DNA of 64,000 bases from Paracoccus contaminans (GTDB taxonomy: Bacteria; Pseudomonadota; Alphaproteobacteria; Rhodobacterales; Rhodobacteraceae): the NCBI RefSeq assembly GCF_002105555.1, contig NZ_CP020612.1, positions 1,356,001 through 1,420,000 of the forward strand, written 5' to 3'. How positions within the stretch are numbered: position 1 is the stretch's first letter; each line of letters begins with the position of its first letter. This document shows positions 38,251 to 47,112 of this stretch, in pieces. Position numbers and translations under genes: made by a program. The notes below the pieces were generated by a model, which searched no databases, had not been told where the DNA came from, and was given only the letters and a program-made list of their open reading frames with translations.

Positions 38251-39093
38251 ATGGAGCGTCCTTCGTCTGACGGCCTGCCCTTCGTCAAGATGCACGGGGC
38301 GGGCAATGATTTCGTCATCATTGATTCGCGCGCACGGGACGGGCGGCGCGTCTCGCCCGCGCAGGCGCGCGCCATCGGGGACCGGCACCGGGGGGTCGGC
38401 TTCGACCAGCTGGCCGAGATCGTCCCCGATGATGGGGCGGATTACCGCCTGATCTTCTGGAATGCGGATGGCAGCCAGGCGGGCGCATGCGGAAACGCCT
38501 CGCGCTGCGTGGCGGCGCTGATGCTGGCCGAGGCGGGCACCGGCGCGGTCCGCTTTGCCACGGCGCGGGGCATCCTTGCCGCCCGCCATGAGCAAGGCGG
38601 GGTCTGGGTGAACATGGGCGCGCCGCAGCTTGCTTGGGACGAGGTGCCGCTGGCCCGCGCGGTGGATCCGGGCCACCTGCCGCTGGAGGGTGGCCCCGCG
38701 GCGGTGGGCATGGGCAATCCGCATTGCGTGTTCTTCGTGCCCGATGCCGAGGCCGTTCCCCTGGCCGAACGCGGCCCGGCGGTCGAGCGCGATCCCTTGT
38801 TCCCCCAGCGCACGAATGTCGAATTTGCCAGCCTCACCGGCCCCGACCGGCTGCGGATGCGGGTGTGGGAACGGGGGACGGGCATCACGCTCGCCTGCGG
38901 ATCGGGCGCCTGCGCGGCTGCGGTGGCGGCCTATCGCCGCGGGCTGACGGGCCGGCGCGTCACCCTTGATCTGGACGGCGGAACGCTGATCGTGGACTGG
39001 CGCGAGGACGGTGTGTGGATGACCGGCCCGGTCGCGCGGGTCTTTGACGGCGTGCTGCGCGCCGAATGGCTGGCCGCGGGGCACGGGGCATGA
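38251..39093 (+). CDS. dapF: Diaminopimelate epimerase
   Basis: A 280-residue enzyme of the usual DapF length. Both active-site cysteines are present: in ACGNASRC (N-terminal half) and [11 protein letters not shown] (C-terminal half); the usual first motif is CGNGTRC, so this is a mild variant. [10 protein letters not shown] near the N-terminus is diagnostic. It interconverts LL- and meso-diaminopimelate for lysine and peptidoglycan synthesis. The stop overlaps mtaB as ATGA. Confidence 0.95.
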   Translation: MERPSSDGLPFVKMHGAGNDFVIIDSRARDGRRVSPAQARAIGDRHRGVGFDQLAEIVPDDGADYRLIFWNADGSQAGACGNASRCVAALMLAEAGTGAVRFATARGILAARHEQGGVWVNMGAPQLAWDEVPLARAVDPGHLPLEGGPAAVGMGNPHCVFFVPDAEAVPLAERGPAVERDPLFPQRTNVEFASLTGPDRLRMRVWERGTGITLACGSGACAAAVAAYRRGLTGRRVTLDLDGGTLIVDWREDGVWMTGPVARVFDGVLRAEWLAAGHGA

Positions 39094-40361
39094 CCGCGCC
39101 CGCAGGCTCCCCCCGCCCGCTGCTGCTGGCAACGCTCGGCTGCCGCCTGAATGCCTATGAATCCGAGGCGATGGCCGAGATGGCGGCGGCCGCGGGCCTT
39201 GACGGCGCGGTGATCGTGAACACCTGCGCCGTGACCGCCGAGGCGGTGCGCAAGGCGCGCCAGGAAATCCGCCGCCTTGCCCGCGAGAACCCCGGCGCGC
39301 CGATCATCGTCACCGGCTGCGCCGCGCAGACCGAACCTGAAACCTTCGCCGCCATGCCCGAGGTCGCCCGCGTCGTCGGCAACCATGAAAAGATGCAGCC
39401 CGCGACATGGGCCGGCCTTGCCGCCCCCGATTACGGGACCGAGCGGGTGATGGTCGACGACATCATGTCGGTGCGCGAAACCGCCGGCCACCTGATCGAC
39501 GGCTTTGGCCGCCACCGCGCCTATGTGCAGGTCCAGAACGGCTGCGATCACCGCTGCACCTTCTGCATCATCCCCTATGGGCGCGGCAATTCGCGGTCTG
39601 TGCCCGCCGGCGTCGTGGTGGACCAGATCAGGCGCCTGCGGGACCGGGGCTTCAACGAGGTCGTGCTGACCGGCGTCGATCTGACCAGCTGGGGCGCCGA
39701 TCTGCCCGGCGCGCCGCGGCTGGGCAACCTGGTGCGGCGCATCCTGCGGATGGTGCCCGACCTGCCGCGGCTGCGCATCAGCTCGATCGACAGCATCGAG
39801 GCGGATGCCGAGCTGATGGAGGCGATCGCCACCGAGCCGCGCCTGATGCCTCATCTGCACCTGTCGTTGCAGCATGGAGACGACCTGATCCTGAAACGGA
39901 TGAAGCGGCGCCACCTGCGCGATGACGCGATCGGGTTTTGCGAACAGGCCCGGCAGCTGCGCCCCGACATCGTCTTCGGCGCCGACATCATCGCGGGCTT
40001 TCCCACCGAAACCGAGGCGATGTTCCAGAACGCGCTGGCGCTGGTGAGGGATTGCGGGCTGAGCTTCCTGCACGTCTTTCCCTTCAGCGCCCGCAAGGGC
40101 ACGCCCGCGGCGCGGATGCCGCAGGTCCGCGGCGAGGTGATCCGCGAACGCGCCGCCCGCCTGCGTGCCGCGGGCGATGCGGCGCTGCGCGCGCATCTGG
40201 ATGCGCAGGTCGGCCGGGTGCACCGCGTCCTGACCGAAGGCCCGCGCCTGGGGCGCACCCCCCAGTTCACCGAGATCGCCTTTGCCCGCGACATGCCCGA
40301 AGGCACCCTGCTGACCGTGTCGGCGCAGGGCCATGATGGCGCGCGGCTGATCGCCGCCTGA
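39090..40361 (+). CDS. mtaB: tRNA t6A37 methylthiotransferase MtaB
   Basis: A 423-residue radical-SAM methylthiotransferase. The N-terminal UPF0004 domain has its cluster cysteines in [18 protein letters not shown] and TGCAAQT; the radical-SAM cluster is [10 protein letters not shown]-terminal TRAM-like segment follows. MtaB adds the methylthio group to t6A37 of tRNAs that read ANN codons. The ATG at 39090 is coupled to dapF. Length is close to typical. Confidence 0.93.
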   Translation: MTAPAGSPRPLLLATLGCRLNAYESEAMAEMAAAAGLDGAVIVNTCAVTAEAVRKARQEIRRLARENPGAPIIVTGCAAQTEPETFAAMPEVARVVGNHEKMQPATWAGLAAPDYGTERVMVDDIMSVRETAGHLIDGFGRHRAYVQVQNGCDHRCTFCIIPYGRGNSRSVPAGVVVDQIRRLRDRGFNEVVLTGVDLTSWGADLPGAPRLGNLVRRILRMVPDLPRLRISSIDSIEADAELMEAIATEPRLMPHLHLSLQHGDDLILKRMKRRHLRDDAIGFCEQARQLRPDIVFGADIIAGFPTETEAMFQNALALVRDCGLSFLHVFPFSARKGTPAARMPQVRGEVIRERAARLRAAGDAALRAHLDAQVGRVHRVLTEGPRLGRTPQFTEIAFARDMPEGTLLTVSAQGHDGARLIAA

Positions 40362-40489
40362 CCGGCCCGCCGCAGCGCGGCCGCGCGATCTTTTGCTGCC
40401 CGGTGCTGGCGGTGGCGCCCGCCGGCGAAGGGGGCTATGATGGCCCTTGCGCCATGCGGCGCGGATGAAACTTTCCGGGAACCCGCGGC

Positions 40490-40732
40490 ATGACCGATTC
40501 CGAGATCGACCAGATGTCCTTCGAGGACGCCATGAAGGAGCTGGAGTCCGTCGTCGGCAAGCTCGAACATGGCGAAGCGACGCTGGACCAGTCCATCTCG
40601 CTTTACGAACGCGGCGCCAGGCTGCGCGCCCATTGCGAACGCCGCCTGCGCCAGGCCGAGGAGCGGGTCGAGAAGATCATGCTGTCCGCCGCCGGAGAGC
40701 CGGTCGGCACCGCGCCGGTCGAAGGCCTGTGA
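40490..40732 (+). CDS. xseB: Exodeoxyribonuclease VII small subunit
   Basis: An 80-residue protein with the XseB pattern (MSFEDAMKELESVVGKLEHG, SISLYERGARLRAHCERRL). It is the small subunit of exonuclease VII, which trims single-stranded DNA. Its linkage to ispA and dxs is common in proteobacteria. The stop is two bases from the ispA ATG. Confidence 0.95.
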   Translation: MTDSEIDQMSFEDAMKELESVVGKLEHGEATLDQSISLYERGARLRAHCERRLRQAEERVEKIMLSAAGEPVGTAPVEGL

Positions 40733-40734
40733 CC

Positions 40735-41604
40735 ATGATCGCCCGGTTCGAGGCGGTGCGCGACGCCGTCGATGCGGCGATCGAGGCGGCGCTGGCCGAT
40801 CTGCCGGACGGCGATCTGGCCGACGCGATGCGCTATGCCTGCGTGGGCGGCAAGCGCATCCGCGCCTTCCTGGTGCTGGAATCGGCCCGTCTGCATGCGG
40901 TTCCCGATGCCAGGGCGATGCCCGTCGCCGTGGCGGTCGAGCTGCTGCACGCCTACAGCCTGGTCCATGATGACCTGCCGGCCATGGACGATGACGACCT
41001 GCGCCGCGGCATGCCGACCTGTCACATCCAGTGGAACGAGGCCACCGCGATCCTTGCAGGCGATGCCTTGCAGGCGCAGGCCTTTGAAATGCTTGCCGAT
41101 CCCGCGATCGGAGAGGCCGAGATCCGCGTGGCGCTGCTGCGCCGCTTTGCCGAGGCGGTGGGCGCGCGCGGCATGGTCTGGGGGCAGGCCTGCGACATCG
41201 CGGCCGAGACCGCCGTCGTCGCGCTCGACCTTGCCGCCGTCAAGGCGCTGCAACAGGCCAAGACGGGCGCGCTGATCCGCTTTGCCGCGACCGCCGGGGC
41301 GGTCATCGCCGCCGCCGATCCCGCCCCGCTTGAGGATTATGCCCGCCATCTGGGGCTGGCCTTCCAGATCGCCGACGACATTCTGGACGTGACGGGCGAT
41401 CCGGCGCAGACGGGCAAGCGCACCGGCAAGGATGCGCGCATGGGCAAGGCGACCTTCGTATCCCTGCTGGGCCTGGACACGGCGCGCGACAAGGCTGCGG
41501 CCATCGTCGGCAAGGCGGTCGATGCGCTGAACGCCTATCCGGGCGGCGAGCCGGTGGAAAACTTGCGGCAACTGGCGCGTTTCATTATCCACCGCCAGAC
41601 CTGA
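40735..41604 (+). CDS. ispA: Farnesyl diphosphate synthase (polyprenyl synthetase)
   Basis: A 289-residue trans-isoprenyl diphosphate synthase with both Asp-rich motifs: [12 protein letters not shown] and [11 protein letters not shown]. It condenses isopentenyl diphosphate units to farnesyl diphosphate. The ATG at 40735 has GAAGG nine bases before it; a GTG at 40729 overlapping the xseB stop would add two residues. It stands between xseB and dxs. Confidence 0.93.
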   Translation: MIARFEAVRDAVDAAIEAALADLPDGDLADAMRYACVGGKRIRAFLVLESARLHAVPDARAMPVAVAVELLHAYSLVHDDLPAMDDDDLRRGMPTCHIQWNEATAILAGDALQAQAFEMLADPAIGEAEIRVALLRRFAEAVGARGMVWGQACDIAAETAVVALDLAAVKALQQAKTGALIRFAATAGAVIAAADPAPLEDYARHLGLAFQIADDILDVTGDPAQTGKRTGKDARMGKATFVSLLGLDTARDKAAAIVGKAVDALNAYPGGEPVENLRQLARFIIHRQT

Positions 41605-41656
41605 CGCTCTGCCCTGCTGGGCGCAGGGCAAGCGATCCCGAAAAGGGGGCCAGCCG

Positions 41657-43603
41657 ATGTCCGACGATTCCCTTGCACCCCCCGCCGCCGCGCAGCCGCC
41701 CGCGACCCCGCTGCTGGACCGGCTCGCCTCTCCCGCCGATCTCAAGGCCCTGACCGACCGCGAACTGGAACAGCTTGCGGGCGAATTGCGGGCCGAGACG
41801 ATCAGCGCCGTCAGCGTGACGGGGGGGCATCTGGGCGCCGGCCTGGGGGTCGTGGAACTGACCGTCGCGCTGCATGCCGTCTGGGACAGCCCGCGCGACA
41901 AGATCATCTGGGATGTCGGCCACCAGTGCTATCCCCACAAGATCCTGACCGGCCGACGCGGCCGCATCCGCACCCTGCGGATGGAAGGGGGGCTGTCGGG
42001 CTTTACCAAGCGCAGCGAAAGCCCGCATGATCCCTTCGGCGCGGGCCATTCCTCGACCTCGATCAGCGCGGCGCTGGGTTTTGCCGCGGCGCGCGATCTG
42101 GGCGGCGATCCGGGCGATGCGATCGCCGTGATCGGCGATGGCGCGATGAGCGCGGGGATGGCCTTCGAGGCGCTGAACAATGCCGGCCATCTGGGCAAGC
42201 GGCTGTTCGTGATCCTCAACGACAACGAGATGTCGATCGCCCCGCCGACCGGGGCGCTGTCATCCTATCTGACGCGGCTTTATGCGCGCGGGCCGTTCCA
42301 CGACCTCAAGGCGGCCGCCAAGGGCGCGGTCGGTCTGCTGCCCCAGCCCGTCCAGGAAGGCGCGCGCCGCGCCAAGGAGGCGCTGAAGGGCCTGGCGATC
42401 GGCGGCGGCACGCTGTTCGAGGAACTGGGCTTTTCCTATATCGGGCCGGTCGACGGGCATGACCTGTCGCAGCTGCTGCCGCTGCTGCGGGCGGTCAAGG
42501 CGCGGGCGGACGGGCCGGTGCTGATCCATGCCGTCACCCGCAAGGGCAAGGGCTATGCCCCAGCCGAAGCCGCCGCCGACCGCGGCCATGCCCGCGGCAA
42601 GTTCGACGTGCTGACGGGCGAGCAGGCCAAGGCGAAATCCAACGCCCCCAGCTATACCGCGGTCTTTGCCCGCGCCCTGATCGCCGTGGCGGAACGCGAC
42701 GACCGGATCGTGGCGATCACCGCCGCGATGCCGGACGGCACGGGGCTGAACCTGTTCGCCGAGCGTTTCCCGCGCCGCTGCTTTGACGTGGGCATCGCCG
42801 AGCAGCATGCCGTGACCTTTGCCGCCGGGCTGGCCGCCGGCGGGATGAAGCCGTTCTGCGCGCTGTATTCCACCTTCCTGCAGCGCGGCTATGACCAGAT
42901 CGTGCATGACGTGGCCATCCAGCGTCTGCCGGTGCGCTTTGCCATAGACCGGGCCGGGCTGGTCGGCGCCGACGGGGCGACCCATGCCGGGGCCTATGAC
43001 ATCGCCTTTCTGGCGAACCTGCCCGGCATGGTGGTGATGGCGGCGGCGGACGAGGCCGAACTGATGCGCATGGTCGCCACCGCCGCCGCACTGGACGACC
43101 GCCCCTCGGCCTTCCGCTTTCCGCGCGGCGAGGGGATGGGGGTCGAGCTGCCCGAGCGCGCGGCCCCCCTCGAGATCGGCCGCGGCCGCATCATCGCCGA
43201 AGGCTCGCGCGTTGCCATCCTGTCCCTGGGCACCCGCCTTGCCGAGGTGATGCGCGCCCGCGAATCGCTGGCCGCGCGCGGCATCATGCCGACGGTCGCG
43301 GATGCCCGCTTTGCCAAGCCGCTGGACGAGGAGATGATCCTGCGCCTGGCGCGCGAACACGAGGCGCTGATCACCATCGAGGAAGGCGCGGTCGGCGGCT
43401 TTGGCAGCCATGTCGCGCAGCTTCTGCTGGATCGCGGGGCGCTGGACGGGGGATTGCGGCTGCGCAGCATGGTCCTGCCCGACACATTCATCGACCATGC
43501 CTCGCCCGAGGCGATGTATGCCGCCGCCGCGATGAACGCCCCCCATATCGAGGCGAAGGTGCTTGAGGTGCTGGGCGTCGCCCGGATCGAGCGCCGGGCC
43601 TGA
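41657..43603 (+). CDS. dxs: 1-deoxy-D-xylulose-5-phosphate synthase
   Basis: A 648-residue thiamine-diphosphate enzyme of typical Dxs length. Motifs: [14 protein letters not shown], the ThDP motif [18 protein letters not shown], and the transketolase-type [18 protein letters not shown]. It makes the first intermediate of the MEP isoprenoid route. It ends the xseB-ispA-dxs cluster and is followed by a long hairpin. Confidence 0.96.
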   Translation: MSDDSLAPPAAAQPPATPLLDRLASPADLKALTDRELEQLAGELRAETISAVSVTGGHLGAGLGVVELTVALHAVWDSPRDKIIWDVGHQCYPHKILTGRRGRIRTLRMEGGLSGFTKRSESPHDPFGAGHSSTSISAALGFAAARDLGGDPGDAIAVIGDGAMSAGMAFEALNNAGHLGKRLFVILNDNEMSIAPPTGALSSYLTRLYARGPFHDLKAAAKGAVGLLPQPVQEGARRAKEALKGLAIGGGTLFEELGFSYIGPVDGHDLSQLLPLLRAVKARADGPVLIHAVTRKGKGYAPAEAAADRGHARGKFDVLTGEQAKAKSNAPSYTAVFARALIAVAERDDRIVAITAAMPDGTGLNLFAERFPRRCFDVGIAEQHAVTFAAGLAAGGMKPFCALYSTFLQRGYDQIVHDVAIQRLPVRFAIDRAGLVGADGATHAGAYDIAFLANLPGMVVMAAADEAELMRMVATAAALDDRPSAFRFPRGEGMGVELPERAAPLEIGRGRIIAEGSRVAILSLGTRLAEVMRARESLAARGIMPTVADARFAKPLDEEMILRLAREHEALITIEEGAVGGFGSHVAQLLLDRGALDGGLRLRSMVLPDTFIDHASPEAMYAAAAMNAPHIEAKVLEVLGVARIERRA

Positions 43604-43605
43604 CG

Positions 43606-43644
43606 CCGGCAGGCGCTGCGCCCGCCCGCCGGGGCGCCTGCCGG
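43606..43644 (+). terminator. Hairpin after dxs
   Basis: An 11-bp perfect stem (CCGGCAGGCGC with GCGCCTGCCGG) with a 17-base loop begins three bases after the dxs stop codon. No T-run follows; it could be a terminator or an mRNA 3'-end stabiliser. Confidence 0.5.
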
Positions 43645-43720
43645 GCCGTCCCTGCCGCCAGGGCGATTGCCCGCCGCGGGCCAAGCGGGTAAGCGGCGCT
43701 TCCTGACCACGAGGCCGGCA

Positions 43721-44433
43721 ATGACTCGCAACACCCATCCCCAGGCGCATCCGCACGACCCCCATTACATCACCCGGTCAGGCTGGCTGCGCGCCTCGGT
43801 TCTGGGGGCGATCGACGGGATCGTGTCGATCGGCTCGCTGACCATCGGGGTTGCCATGGCCAGCCCCGCGCCGGGCGCGGTGGCGGTTGCCGGCGCGGCG
43901 GGGCTGGCCGCCGGCGCCCTGTCGATGGCAGCGGGCGAATATGTCAGCGTCAGTTCGCAGGCCGACATCGAAGCAGCCGACATCCGCCGCGAAAAGAAGG
44001 CGCTGAAGGCCCAGCCCGATGTCGAGCTTGAGGAGCTGATCCAGATCTACGAGGCGCGCGGCCTGGCCCCCGATACCGCCCGCCTCGTCGCGGTCGAGCT
44101 GACCGAGCACGACGCGCTGGGGGCCCATATCCGCGACGAGCTGGGGCTGGTCGATGAGCTGGCCGCAAATCCGCTGCAGGCGGCGCTTGCCTCGGCGGTG
44201 ACGTTTTCGCTGTCGGGGGGGTGCCGCTGTCGGCGGCCCTGCTGGCGCCGCGGGGCGCCACCGTGGCCTGGGTGCTGGCGGTGACGCTGCTGGCGCTGTC
44301 GGTGCTGGGCATTGCGGGGGCGCGCGCGGGCGGCGCGCCGATCCGGCCGGCGCTGATGCGGGTTCTGGTCTGGGGCAGTCTCGCCATGGCGGTTACGGCG
44401 GGGATAGGGCATCTATTCGGCATCAGCGTTTAA
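43721..44433 (+). pseudogene. VIT1/CCC1-family transporter, frame broken at a G run
   Basis: The reading from the ATG at 43721 gives a typical VIT1/CCC1 (vacuolar iron transporter-like) protein: GWLRASVLGAIDGIVSIGSL, a second helix, MAAGEYVSVSSQADIE, the cytosolic metal-binding stretch ELIQIYEARGLAPDTARLVA and LAANPLQAALASAVTF. At 44215-44221 a run of seven Gs shifts the frame, which then ends at 44284 with an unlike sequence. The rest of the protein (VPLSAALLAPRG, two further helices, ending GIGHLFGISV) continues in another frame to the stop at 44431-44433. Eight Gs would give one intact protein of about 237 residues. So this is a real one-base lesion, a variable tract or a sequencing error. 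VIT1 proteins move iron or manganese. Confidence 0.85.
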
Positions 44434-44448
44434 GCCAGCGGAGTTGCG

Positions 44449-45069
44449 ATGCGCCTGCCCGTCCTGACCTTCGGCCTGTCGATGCTGCTGGCCGCGCCGG
44501 CCATGGCCGCGCCCGATCCGGCCCTGCCGACCCTGTTCGACGTGTCGGGCGTTGCGGCCGATGACAGGCTGAACATCCGCGAACGCCCCGCCGCCAAGGC
44601 CCCGGTGATCGGCATGCTGGCCCCCGATGCGCGAGGGGTCGAGGTGGTGGCCCGGCAGAACGGATGGGCGCTGGTCAACACCGCCGAACGGGCGGGCTGG
44701 GTGAACGCGCGCTATCTCAAGCCCCGCCCCGGCATATGGGCCGATGGGGCGCTGCCCCCCACGCTCAGCTGCGCGGGAACCGAGCCGTTCTGGTCGCTGC
44801 GCCAGGTGGGCGATCAGCTTGTCTATGAAACGCCCTCAAGCTCGCGCGCGATGAGGCGGCAGACGGTGCTGGGCGAAGCCGCCGCGCAGCGCCCGGTGCG
44901 CACGGTGGTGGCCGCCGACGGCAAGGGGCGGATGACGGCGGTCATCCAGCCCGCGCAGTGCAGCGACGGCATGTCCGACCGCATCTATGGGCTGACGGCG
45001 GTTCTGCTGTTCGAGCAGGGCGAGCAGGCCTCGCGCATGATGACCGGCTGCTGCCGCATAGCGCCCTGA
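44449..45069 (+). CDS. Exported SH3-domain protein with COG3650-like C-terminal part
   Basis: A 206-residue protein with a signal peptide (AMA-AP, about residue 20). A bacterial SH3 domain follows (RLNIRERPAAKAPVIGML, GWALVNTAERAGWVNARYL, about residues 35-92). The C-terminal part (LSCAGTEPFWSLRQVGDQL, IQPAQCSDGMSDRIYGLTAV) resembles COG3650-type periplasmic proteins and has four Cys residues that may form disulfides. Role unknown, perhaps cell-wall binding. It starts 15 bases after the VIT1-like gene. Confidence 0.85.
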   Translation: MRLPVLTFGLSMLLAAPAMAAPDPALPTLFDVSGVAADDRLNIRERPAAKAPVIGMLAPDARGVEVVARQNGWALVNTAERAGWVNARYLKPRPGIWADGALPPTLSCAGTEPFWSLRQVGDQLVYETPSSSRAMRRQTVLGEAAAQRPVRTVVAADGKGRMTAVIQPAQCSDGMSDRIYGLTAVLLFEQGEQASRMMTGCCRIAP

Positions 45070-45892
45070 ACGGCCGATCGCTCGGCAAGGGTCACCGGGC
45101 AGAAACGCAGGGGGCCCCGATCGGCAGGGCATGGCCCGCCCCGTGCAGGGCGGCCGAGGCGAAACGGCCAGCGGCCTGCCCGCCCATCCGAGGCGCCCGT
45201 GGAACGCCGGCACCCGGCCATCGCCCTGTGCCTTTCCCGTGCATCTGCGCGCCTGTCAAAGACCGCGCCGGCGGGTCAGGATCCCGCCATCCGTCGCCGC
45301 CTGCCCGCCATGGCCAGCGGCCAGGCGCGCCGCCATACGCCGGGCCGGGGCCAGCATGCGCGGGCAGGGCCTGGTGGACGAAGGCAGGGCGATCTGGCAT
45401 CGGCCAAGCCGCGGCCTTGCGGCGCTCGGCAGGGCCTCGCCCCTTGGCGTGGATGGTTTCCGCCCCTGCCTGCCCCCTCCCGCCTGGGCCGGTGCCCTTG
45501 GGGCAAGGCGGGGTGCAGGCGCAGACCGCCCCCTGCCCCGCGGCGTCGGTTCAGGCAGTCACGGCGGCCCAGCCCTGCGACCTGCCGCATCCCCCCGCAG
45601 CCCAGCCTGGCGCAATCACTTATGGCCCGGCCTGTTGGCCTGCGGCAGCCCGGCCTAGCATCCCAACCCTTGCGCCAGCCTGCCTGCCCGCTGCACAGCC
45701 TTCAGTGCTGAGTGCTGAGTGCTGAGTGCTGAGTGCTGAGTGCTGAGTGCTGAGTGCTGAGTGCTGAGTGCTGAGTGCTGAGTGCTGAGGCGGGGCGTAT
45801 CCATTCGCCGGCGGGCGTCACCGTCTTCAGCCCTGCAGGCGCTGTCCTCTGCCGTCAGGCAAGGGGTGCAGCTGGCGCCTGCGCAGGGCGCG
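45070..45892. other. Gene-poor stretch with heptanucleotide array
   Basis: An 823-base stretch without a believable gene. Open frames on both strands are rich in Pro, Arg and Ala and have no ribosome sites. It holds the tandem repeat at 45704-45787. It lies downstream of both flanking genes (SH3 protein on plus, RsbW-like kinase on minus). Confidence 0.6.
45704..45787. repeat. 12-copy heptanucleotide tandem repeat AGTGCTG
   Basis: Twelve exact head-to-tail copies of AGTGCTG (84 bases), with no mismatches. The unit length is not a multiple of three, so three units make one 21-base coding period. It is intergenic. Confidence 0.97.
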
Positions 45893-46498
45893 TCAGGCCA
45901 CGACGGCATGCCTTTTCAGCCCCCGCCCGGTGCCCAGGGGGATGTCAAAGCACAGCACGTTCCGGCTATCCTCGCGGGTATAGAACAGCGACTGGGTCAG
46001 ATCATGGATGATCGACCAGCCGAACCCGCCCGCCCGCAGCGCCGAAATCTCGGGCGCGGTGCTTGCGGGCAGGGCAAGGCAGTCGGGGGGCAGCGGCGTT
46101 CCGTTGTCCACCACCGCGCAGGCAAGCCCGCTTGCATGCCGGGTCACGGTCAGGTGGATGGTCACCGGACGGGCGTCTGCTGGCGCCTGACCGGGTGCAG
46201 GATCGGGCACGCCTTCGAATGGCCAGCCGCGTTCTCCGGGCATCCCCTCGACGGCCAGCGCGCCGGCCGCAGGCTGGCCCCCCGATCCATACAGCGCGAT
46301 GTTGTTCATCACCTCGGCCAGGACCAGCTCCAGACGGTCGAGCGCGTCGGGATCGGCGCTGCCACCCAGCCGCAGGCGCAGCGCCGCCAGCGCCTTGCGC
46401 ACATTGACCAGCGTTGCATCCATCGCCTGGTGAAAAATCGCCGGGGCGCCGGGCGGGCCGGCGGGCTTTTGCGCCGCAGGCAGGGCTTCGGCGTTCAT
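45893..46498 (-). CDS. RsbW-like ATP-binding anti-sigma regulatory protein
   Basis: A 201-residue GHKL-fold protein of the serine/threonine-kinase anti-sigma type. The N-box (LVLAEVMNNIALYG), the G1 box (VVDNGTPLP) and the G2 box (LRAGGFGWSIIHDL) are visible, with an insert of about 35 residues between strands rich in Pro and Gly. Such proteins phosphorylate STAS-domain partners and may bind sigma factors. The ATG overlaps the stop of the STAS gene as ATGA, so the pair is a partner-switching module. No sigma factor or PP2C phosphatase is next to it. Confidence 0.85.
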   Translation of the reverse strand: MNAEALPAAQKPAGPPGAPAIFHQAMDATLVNVRKALAALRLRLGGSADPDALDRLELVLAEVMNNIALYGSGGQPAAGALAVEGMPGERGWPFEGVPDPAPGQAPADARPVTIHLTVTRHASGLACAVVDNGTPLPPDCLALPASTAPEISALRAGGFGWSIIHDLTQSLFYTREDSRNVLCFDIPLGTGRGLKRHAVVA

Positions 46499-46890
46499 TG
46501 CATTCCTCGCTGCGGCCTGGCCGCACCCGGCCCGCCGGCCTCCTCGCAGGGCTGCGGCTGGGTCGCTGGCGCGGCGTCGTGGATCGTGAAGACAGTATCC
46601 ATATGCGTCAGGCGGAACACGCGCCGGACATTGGGCGTCAGGGCGGCAAGCTCCAGCCGGTGCGTGGAGGGCAGGGTGCGGCGGATGGACAGGATCGCGC
46701 CCAGGCCCGAGCTGTCCATGAAATCGACCGCGCCCAGGTCAAGCACGATCACCGGCCCGTGCCGGGCCACAATCTCGCGCAGCCCGTCCTTGAACCGGAT
46801 CGCCTGCGCGGCGTCCAGCCGCGTATCGGTCACCCTGACCACGACCCCGCCTGCGCTGTGTTCGATCCTGAAGCCCATGTCCGCCCCCAT
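46495..46890 (-). CDS. STAS-domain anti-sigma factor antagonist
   Basis: A 131-residue protein with a STAS domain. The phosphorylation-site region VDFMDSSGLGAILSIRR contains the conserved DSSGL with the target serine. It would be the substrate of the RsbW-like kinase encoded just downstream. The ATG at 46890 is used here; an ATG at 46878 with a GGGGCGG site is also possible. The C-terminus (about 25 residues) is Pro/Gly-rich. It is divergent from the RTX metalloprotease gene with about 220 bases between. Confidence 0.85.
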   Translation of the reverse strand: MGADMGFRIEHSAGGVVVRVTDTRLDAAQAIRFKDGLREIVARHGPVIVLDLGAVDFMDSSGLGAILSIRRTLPSTHRLELAALTPNVRRVFRLTHMDTVFTIHDAAPATQPQPCEEAGGPGAARPQRGMQ

Positions 46891-47112
46891 ACCGCGCTCA
46901 ATCCACCCTCGCCCGGTGATAACGGGAAAACCTTGCCAAACCGTAAGCGGCCCTGCGGCCGGCACCGGTGATTTGGCACAGCCCGGCGCAGGCGGAAACC
47001 TGTTCCTATGGGCAGGATCGGATCAGATTGTCCAAGGCTGGGGGGCTGGGTAGAATACGCATGGCCCCCATGCACAGGGCGCAGCAGGCATCCTGATCGC
47101 CGGAGACATCTC

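Noticed and set aside
45655..45909. Minus-strand ORF encoding LSTQHSA repeats
   Set aside because: The repeat peptide arises from the AGTGCTG array; no ribosome site and no conserved flanks.
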